From Xiphophorus maculatus (taxonomy: Eukaryota; Chordata; Actinopteri; Cyprinodontiformes; Poeciliidae): DNA of 64,000 bases. The stretch is taken from NCBI RefSeq assembly GCF_002775205.1, contig NC_036459.1, forward strand, positions 407,492 to 471,491, given 5' to 3'. The position numbers and the translations under genes were made by a program. This document shows positions 57,833 through 64,000 of this stretch, in pieces; within the stretch, counting starts at the first letter, position 1, and every line of letters begins with the position of its first letter. The notes under the pieces were generated by a model, which was given only the letters and a program-made list of their open reading frames with translations, was not told where the DNA came from and did not search any database.

Positions 57833-58578
57833 AAATTGTATAGATCTTTTTTAATGAGTCCATTCAGACAGTAAAACAACAAAATTCATAACAATAAGAA
57901 TTGACATATTTATCACACAACAGTAAATCTATTAAGTTTATTTAATGATCGATTTATTGATTGCAGTTTACAGAAAACAACGTTCAGTTGCTCATACATT
58001 AAAATTTAACATTGAAAAACAGAAATATTAAATTCATCAGACACAAAAGGTTATTGATAAAGAGGATGAAAGTTTAGTGGAAGGAAAATATCCTTATAAA
58101 ATGAAATATTGGATGTGATCATCAAAACTAACAGAAGTTAAGTTTATTTTTTATGTAAAGCTGCAATAAATTTTAAACTTGTTGATTTTCAGTCTCTACA
58201 TTAAAGTAAAACTTCAATTTAAACCGACATCAGAAGGAAATTGGACAAAAATATATAAACATTATGAATTTTTAACAATAATAAACAAATAATGAACTCA
58301 GTTTGTCGCATGTTGTAAGATGATCACAGGATACAAAGTTAATTAAACAGATTTTTATATAAAAGTACATAAAGTTGTAGATTATTTCAGTCAAATTTAA
58401 TTTGGCTTGTTTATTGAAATAAAAGCTGCTGGAAATTTGAAAGTAAATTTTCAGACTTTATTCTCTGTCTTCTCTGTAAATTTAATGTATTTTTGCTCTG
58501 AAAATGTTTATTTTGACCAAAGAAAATGTGTAGAAAAGCGTAAAACCACAGAACCTGATGCTGCGGAGTGAACCTGCC
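57833..58578. other. Convergent spacer and BAAT-like 3' UTR
   Basis: AT-rich and without exons. A minus-strand AATAAA at 58507-58512 (plus TTTATT) lies about 70 nt beyond the stop of the next gene and is a good candidate for its polyadenylation signal. Confidence 0.5.
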
Positions 58579-61500
58579 TCACATCTTGGCCTTCTGGCTG
58601 CAGTAAAGATGGTGGCGCAGGAAGCTGAGGATCTTCCTCCAGGAGTCGTCCTGAGCGTCGCTGTGCGGCTTCGTTTTCCCTCCGTAGCGCTGGATCACTG
58701 CAACACAGCCCACACTTCAGCACAGACCCCAAAACCGTCAACTTTTTACTGGAACTTCCTCAAACAAAGCAATCTCAATCTGAAAGGTGCGGCCTGCATT
58801 TGAAATTGGAAATCATTATAAAAGATGAATACTTTGTGCTGCATATTCATTTTCCACTGTGATCTGTAATTATTTTGTTCTGGTTGAGAATAAAATGTTT
58901 AATAAATTTTCATCGCTCTTGAATTGCAGTTGGGCACCAAAAACTAAAAACCCCTTAGCATGATGCTGCCACCACCCGGAGGAGCAATGGGGACGATGGG
59001 AAGTGAACGTAATACACTGCAAAAACAAAAACATCTCACCTGGTAATTTTGGTTTCTAGAGAAAATATCTTCATGTACTTGAAGTGAGACAAAAAAGTAA
59101 CTTTTCAGCAAGATATAGGAGCATATTTGGAGTAAATAATTTCTTAATATTGATGAAAAAATACTAGTTACATTTATGCAAAATCAACAGAACCCTGAAC
59201 TTTTTTGCACTAATACATCACTGTGAATTTTTTGCAAACTTTCTGCAAAAATATTGGATTTATTGATGCCAGGTTGCCCTGCGACAGACTGGCGATCTGT
59301 CCAGGGTGACCCCGCCTCTCGCCCAGAACGTAGCTGGAGATGGACACCGGCGACCTTCCCGACCCCGGCGACCTTCCCGACCCCGGCGACCTTCCCGACA
59401 CCGGCGACCCTCCCGACACCGGCGACCCTCCCGACACCGGCGACCCTCCCGACCCCGGCGACCCTCCCGACCCCGGCGACCCTCCCGACCCTCCCGACAC
59501 CGGCGACCCTCCCGACCCCGGCGACCCTCCCGACCCCGGCGACCCTCCCGACCCCATTAGGGACAAAGGTGAACAGAAAATGGATGGATGGATGATGCCA
59601 GGTCCCTCCAGCAGGTGGCAGCATTTCTCCCTTCTCTGCACTGCTGCTTCAGTTTTACACAATGTCAAGTTTCCATCTGTTATCGATGTGAGGAGCAACA
59701 AAATGTCACGTTTAACGTCATACACGATCACAAACATTTAGAAAATCAGTGATTTTGATCGTAATTTGGTCATGAAATTCTGATATATTTGTTAATAACT
59801 GAACAGTTTGTTTAATGGGTTTTCTAAATGCATTCTGGGTAAACCGGCCCTTTAAGAACATTCCTGATCTTAGTTGACTGGTTTGTATTCAAATCTGCAA
59901 CAGTTTTCAGCTCATTTCTATAGAATGAATGTAATTAAAGTGTCTTTTCTGTGATTCTGTGTGTGTTGCTCACCTTTTTGGTTGGAGCTGTACATAATGA
60001 TGTTTCCGGCGGGGCAGTGAGGCGAGAACGGCGGCTCGATCAGATGTCCGGTTTCAGGGTAGTCCAGCCGGGTCAACAGGTGACCCTTCCCCGCGGCGTT
60101 CATCGTCTTGGAAATCTGGGAGGGAAACACGGAAACTTTCACTCCAGACTGAAATAAGAGCCGAGTTCTGATTCGTTTAGTTCAAAACGATCAGGAATAA
60201 AAAGACAAATCTGATGAATTTATGGGAAGCAGATATTAGGGCCAGGCTGAACTTTTAGTTTCAAGAATAAAAAGACAATAATACGAAAATAAAGTCGAAC
60301 AAACAGACACAGTCGCTTGCAGAACTAATTAAAGGTCCTCTATTGATAATAATTAATAGATTCAGTATTTCCTAATCTATGAAACCAATAACTTCACAAA
60401 ATTCCCAAATCCTCGTTTTACCGCCGTTGTTTTTTGTGTTGAAGTTCTCCCAACATGACTTTTTTCTTGCAATACTACGACTTTATTCTTGTACTCATTT
60501 TTCCTCATAATTTTATGACTTTATTCTGCTAATAAAAGTTTATTCTCGTATTATTTCCACTTTATTCTCATAACATGACTAAACTCATACAAGCTCATTC
60601 TCGTGACTGTAGGACTTTGTTCTCGTCATTTTATTTTACGGTTCATGTGGATGAAATATTTTCTGTATGATAAATATTTTAAATGATGTGTCTGAGATAT
60701 TCGTTTTCATACAAACCCGGCTGCGTGTAAACAAACGTCAATCTGAGAAAAAATGAGCAAAATCCAAAGACTAAAACTTTTAAAGTTCTTCTGAGAGCTG
60801 GAACAAAAACTCACATCATCGGCCGTTTCCACCGCACACCAGTTCTGGTCATCACATCCGTTGACCAGCAGCAGAGGACAGTTTATTTTGGCCACCTTGC
60901 AGGAATGAAAGCTGTAATTCTGAGCGAATGGAGTCGAGTCTTCAGGAAGAGGAACCAGAAATACTCACGTCCACCTTCATGGACGGTTCCTGCAGCAGCG
61001 CCAGCCCCACGTCCCTCCAGATCTGATGGTTGTTCTCATCCACGCGTATCTTATTGAACTCGCTGCCAACACACACACAGGTTCAAACCATCCCGGCTGA
61101 GAAACTCCAGTGTTCCCAGTATTCCCAGTGTTCCCAGTGACCTACCTGGGAATGCTTCGGTGGAACCCGCTGAGGGTTTTCCCTGGCGATTTGCTGATGA
61201 TGTTGCTGATGCAAACGACGCAACAGGGCTGAAACAGAACCACGGCGAACATCAAAACTCGACCAGATATCGAGGATAAAAACGGGCCGAGTACAGAACC
61301 CTGCGGGACGCCACACGACGCGTTCAGGAACTGGTTTCTGAATCAAAGCTGTGATCAGAGAATGTTGCTGTTACAGACCAGGCTGAGGAGACACCAGAGA
61401 TCAAACTGATACACCGAACAGAAAGTATGTACACCCCGGATATTTTACCCTTTCAACTGCTTTAAAAATCAATCATGACCAAAAATCCCCCCTTTAATCA

Positions 61501-63811
61501 GGCCTGTCGCAATAATCAATAATCAATTAATTGCAGTCTAAATGAGAAAGATTTGCATGATTTATTGTTTTTGTTTTTCTACCAAAAACTGGATGATAAA
61601 ATCTTCAGTCTGGTCTTTTTTTATTATAATTCTGTTGACAAAACTTCATAATTCATTATATTTATTGTTTCTGTTTAGTTCATTTAGTTTTGGATATTTA
61701 AAATGTCTTCCAGCTCCATGTGTTAAATATGGATTAGTATTTAAAGTTGATTGATCTGTGACCACGGGTTCTTGCATTGTTATTCCGTTATATCATTTGA
61801 AGATGGTCTCAAACTAAAATAACTTCTGGGATACTTTATCATCCAGCAAATATTGTTATTCTGACAGACAAAGTTTGAATTTCTGCAAAATAACTTCAGT
61901 TTAAACAGTTGTAATAAAGCCAAAAGTCCATTAAGCAACAGTTGGGCAGGTTTCTGCTTGGACAACCCGGACGTTTATCACAGCTGGTTTAATGATCCAA
62001 AGTAACTTGATTTGTATCAGATTCACCAAACTATTTATCACATATTGAAACAAAGACTGAGAATCCTGCTATGAGTCTAAAGGAAAAGTCTCAAACTTTC
62101 TGAAACGTTTTGAAGATTCTCATCAAGCTAAGCTAAGTTTTCGTCAAAAGAAGACTTACCTTGATCTCTGTGCTTTCCGCCACCAAGCCGAGGGTCACGA
62201 TGGTGCCGAGGCAGAGACTGATGATCCCGACTCTGTCTGGGATGACCTGAGGATGGTCCTTCAGGACATGGTAGGCGTTCTGCACAAACAAACAGGGTGC
62301 TGATTGGATGTTTTCATCCACAGAACTTTCAGAATCAAGTTCTTTGGATATGAAAAGGAAAAGGTTTCTTTGTTTTTTAGTGAATGACTGAATTATGAGT
62401 CTTAGGGCAAAATAAATGCAAAACTGTCACAATTCTTGGTATTTTTCACACAGCCATGACTCAGATAATCAAACAAATGGATAATGAAGAAGAAAAATGT
62501 TCCAGTTTGTGGTATAAAGTGTTTGTAGTAATTGGTAATGAGAATATTTCCAAAAAAAGTCCGAACAGGGTGGAGTGGAACGCTCTGCGACCAGGAATAA
62601 GACCAAAGCATCGCAGACGCCACAAAGGAAGAACTTAATGTAAAAAAGGGAGGATTTAAAGTCATGAAACGTCCACTTTAAGAGATTTACTGATTCTGAA
62701 AATAGATGAAGTAAAAGGAAAGTTACACAAACCTCAAAGTATTCAAAACTCATATCTGTTGACTTCATCTGCCCCGTTTTGAAATACTCCAGAGCCAGAC
62801 AGACGTAACCGCGCGAGGCCAGCAGGGCGGAGCGGTACTCCAGCAGCCCGCCTCCGCCTCCCCACAGGTCCAGAATCCCAGGGAACGGGCCTGGACCTGC
62901 AGGACCAGCCAATATTCGTACTGAATATCCATATCTCCAATTACAGTTGGAAAACAAAGGCTTCTGAAGCGTTTTTCACAATTTATCAATAATAATAATA
63001 ATACTAAAGAAAAGCATTTGACACTATAGACCCTGAGTTAAAACCAGCTGCTTTAATATGAGTTACAACATTTTATTTCCCTTTGGAATCAATAAAGTAT
63101 TTATGAATTGAATTTACCCAAAACGTTCTGGAGCTCAGCTTTGGTTGCCAAGTAACGGGCGGAACTCAACTTGGGTTGCTAGGTAACGGCCAGTGCCTGC
63201 TGATTTGTGACATTACTATCGGGAGTTAAATTAGAACATTTTAACTGGAGCAAAATATTCTTGGATATGTGGAGAACCAGGGGTTCAGTGTTGGGTCCTA
63301 AACACATAAATAATATATTATATATATATATTTATATTTATGTGTCCAAGTTATTAACATCTACAGTATGTGCTAATGATGCTACATTGTAAAGGTCTGG
63401 TCATAGTTAGCAGCAGCTTCAGAATACAACTCAAGGACAATTAAAAGAATTAAAGAAATAAATTATCACTAAATTGTGCCAATTTTTTAAAAAAATATTT
63501 AGTAAGAAGAAAATTTTAAAAAATATGTTAAACTCATTATAAAGTGAAATTTTGATTTTCAGCATTGTGTGTTTTTTTTTACTTGTGTATGGAAACGTTA
63601 AAAATTGTCCTGCACTGCGGTTTCACCTGGGGGTATAAAGAGAGCCCCTCGTAATTCTCCATCAGTGATTTCGATCCGCTGGATGCCTGGGCCCATGTAC
63701 CACCTCTCCGTTACCATGGAAACCAGAGGGCTGTTGTCCCTGAAGTCCTCATGTCCATTGTAGAGGGAGATGGTGATCAGCATGGGGGTGGTGACGTCCT
63801 TCTTCCTCAAC
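58579..63811 (-). CDS. BAAT / acyl-CoA thioesterase family enzyme, 3' eight exons (5' end outside window)
   Basis: Alpha/beta-hydrolase of the bile acid-CoA:amino acid N-acyltransferase and acyl-CoA thioesterase (ACOT1/2/4-like) family. Exons in order of translation: 63627-63811, 62733-62896, 62160-62279, 61146-61228, 60969-61062, 60815-60895, 59974-60115, 58579-58697. Phases agree; 988 nt are in the window, and the first exon here starts in phase 2, so more lies to the right. The N-terminal domain contains PMLITISLYNGHE and WYMGPGIQRIEITDGELRGA then LFIPPG. The catalytic domain has GPGPFPGILDLWGGGGGLLE, the nucleophile elbow GIISLCLGT (Cys codon 62211-62213), VNGCDDQNW (Asp codons 60848-60853) and ETGHLIEPPFSPHC (His codon 60044-60046). 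The C-terminus ends AKM, a possible type 1 peroxisomal signal. Cys as nucleophile is the BAAT pattern; thioesterases of the family use Ser. I leave the symbol empty because the paralogue is unclear. Confidence 0.9.
59262..59600 (+). repeat. Fish repeat copy 2 with internal 18-bp minisatellite
   Basis: The same dispersed repeat as at 53.3 kb ('TGACCCCGCCTCTCGCCCAG', 'gaacgtagctggag', then 'gaccccattagggacaaaggtgaacagaaaatggatgg'). About 12 copies of CGACCCCGGCGACCCTCC-type units are inserted at 59345-59560. Early units carry CCTTCCC and later ones CCCTCCC; ACACCGG and ACCCCGG versions occur in runs. Lies in the last intron of the BAAT-like gene. Confidence 0.9.
60260..60640. repeat. Degenerate AATAAAGTCG-type repeat, copy 2
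   Basis: 'aaaataaagtcgaac', 'actttattcttgtac', 'cgtattatttccactttattctc' and similar pieces on both strands, matching the 2340-2560 repeat. Located in an intron of the BAAT-like gene. Confidence 0.65.
61255..61345 (-). mobile_element. Short reverse-transcriptase fragment
   Basis: The minus strand reads NQFLNASCGVPQGSVLGPFL. GVPQGSVLGP is a hallmark of non-LTR reverse transcriptases. Only about 90 bp are recognisable, directly upstream of the 61.15-kb exon in an intron. Confidence 0.5.
63050..63200 (+). repeat. LINE-type tail and third GTTGCTAGGTAACGG repeat copy
   Basis: 'TTTCCCTTTGGAATCAATAA' plus 'agtatttatgaattgaatt' (63075-63113) matches the tail at 8.1 kb. It is followed by 'GGGTTGCTAGGTAACGG' (63173-63189), as in the 2.7- and 6.2-kb copies. 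An AT-rich stretch with a TATATA run follows to 63350 inside the same intron. Confidence 0.6.
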
Positions 63812-64000
63812 CTGACCAGGGAAGAGTGAAGCAGAACCAGCTACAAAGTTACATTTACGTTTCCAGACTGATGCAAGCAAGTTTATCTATGTGAACAAAG
63901 AATGATTTGTCATGTATGATTTAATTCTCACACACTCTTGCTGAAAAGATGCTCTGTGAAGGCAATGGCAATAACAACATGGGAGGGTTTTCCTGCATGA
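63812..64000. other. Intron of BAAT-like gene running off the right edge
   Basis: Sequence upstream (minus strand) of the 63.6-63.8 kb exon. No exon is visible before the window ends, so the start codon and the first part of the enzyme are outside. Confidence 0.6.

Noticed and set aside
59184-59741. Open frames on both strands encoding GDPPDP, RPSRPR or GVGRVA repeats
   Set aside because: They are produced by an 18-bp GC-rich minisatellite inside a dispersed repeat within an intron of the BAAT-like gene.

Overview
The window is nuclear DNA from a bony fish. The genes are split into short exons with GT..AG junctions. Introns and spacers are AT-rich and full of teleost-type repeats: L2/Rex-like LINE tails, Tc1/mariner elements, short inverted-repeat elements and minisatellites. 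The species cannot be fixed from sequence alone; a percomorph or cyprinodont fish is a guess. No bacterial, viral, tRNA, rRNA or CRISPR feature was seen.

Layout from left to right. (1) 1489-9428, minus: a complete dmtf1 gene (cyclin-D-binding Myb-like factor), 16 coding exons, 615 codons. (2) 11391-21014, plus: a complete cwf19l1 gene (CwfJ/Drn1-type splicing factor), 14 coding exons, 551 codons, head-to-head with dmtf1. (3) 22417-39709, minus: a CD9-type tetraspanin with seven shared exons and two alternative first coding exons (32.1 kb and 39.7 kb). Its long 5' introns hold a dead LINE (28.6-30.5 kb) and a 5.1-kb TTATAGT/TATAGT array (32.75-37.84 kb). (4) 42065-43507, plus: an intronless coiled-coil gene of unknown family with an 82-residue repeat and one in-frame TAG. 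(5) 45968-56807, plus: a complete C12orf56 orthologue, 14 exons, 576 codons, including a 16-nt microexon. (6) 58579-63811, minus: the last eight exons of a BAAT/acyl-CoA thioesterase family gene whose 5' end lies beyond the right edge. Its nucleophile position is Cys and its C-terminus looks like a peroxisomal signal.

Exon boundaries were set by hand from GT/AG sites. They were accepted only where reading phase carried through every junction and the protein matched what I recall of the vertebrate family. The summed coding lengths are exact multiples of three for all complete genes.

The genes do not form a functional pathway; they are neighbours. dmtf1 is nuclear transcription, cwf19l1 is RNA processing, cd9 is a membrane organiser, the C12orf56 product is uncharacterised, and the last gene is lipid or bile-acid conjugation. 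I did not find a clear new multi-gene system. The best candidates for something undescribed are the orphan coiled-coil gene with its internal stop, the two cd9 first exons on either side of a giant simple array, and the Cys-nucleophile BAAT-like enzyme.
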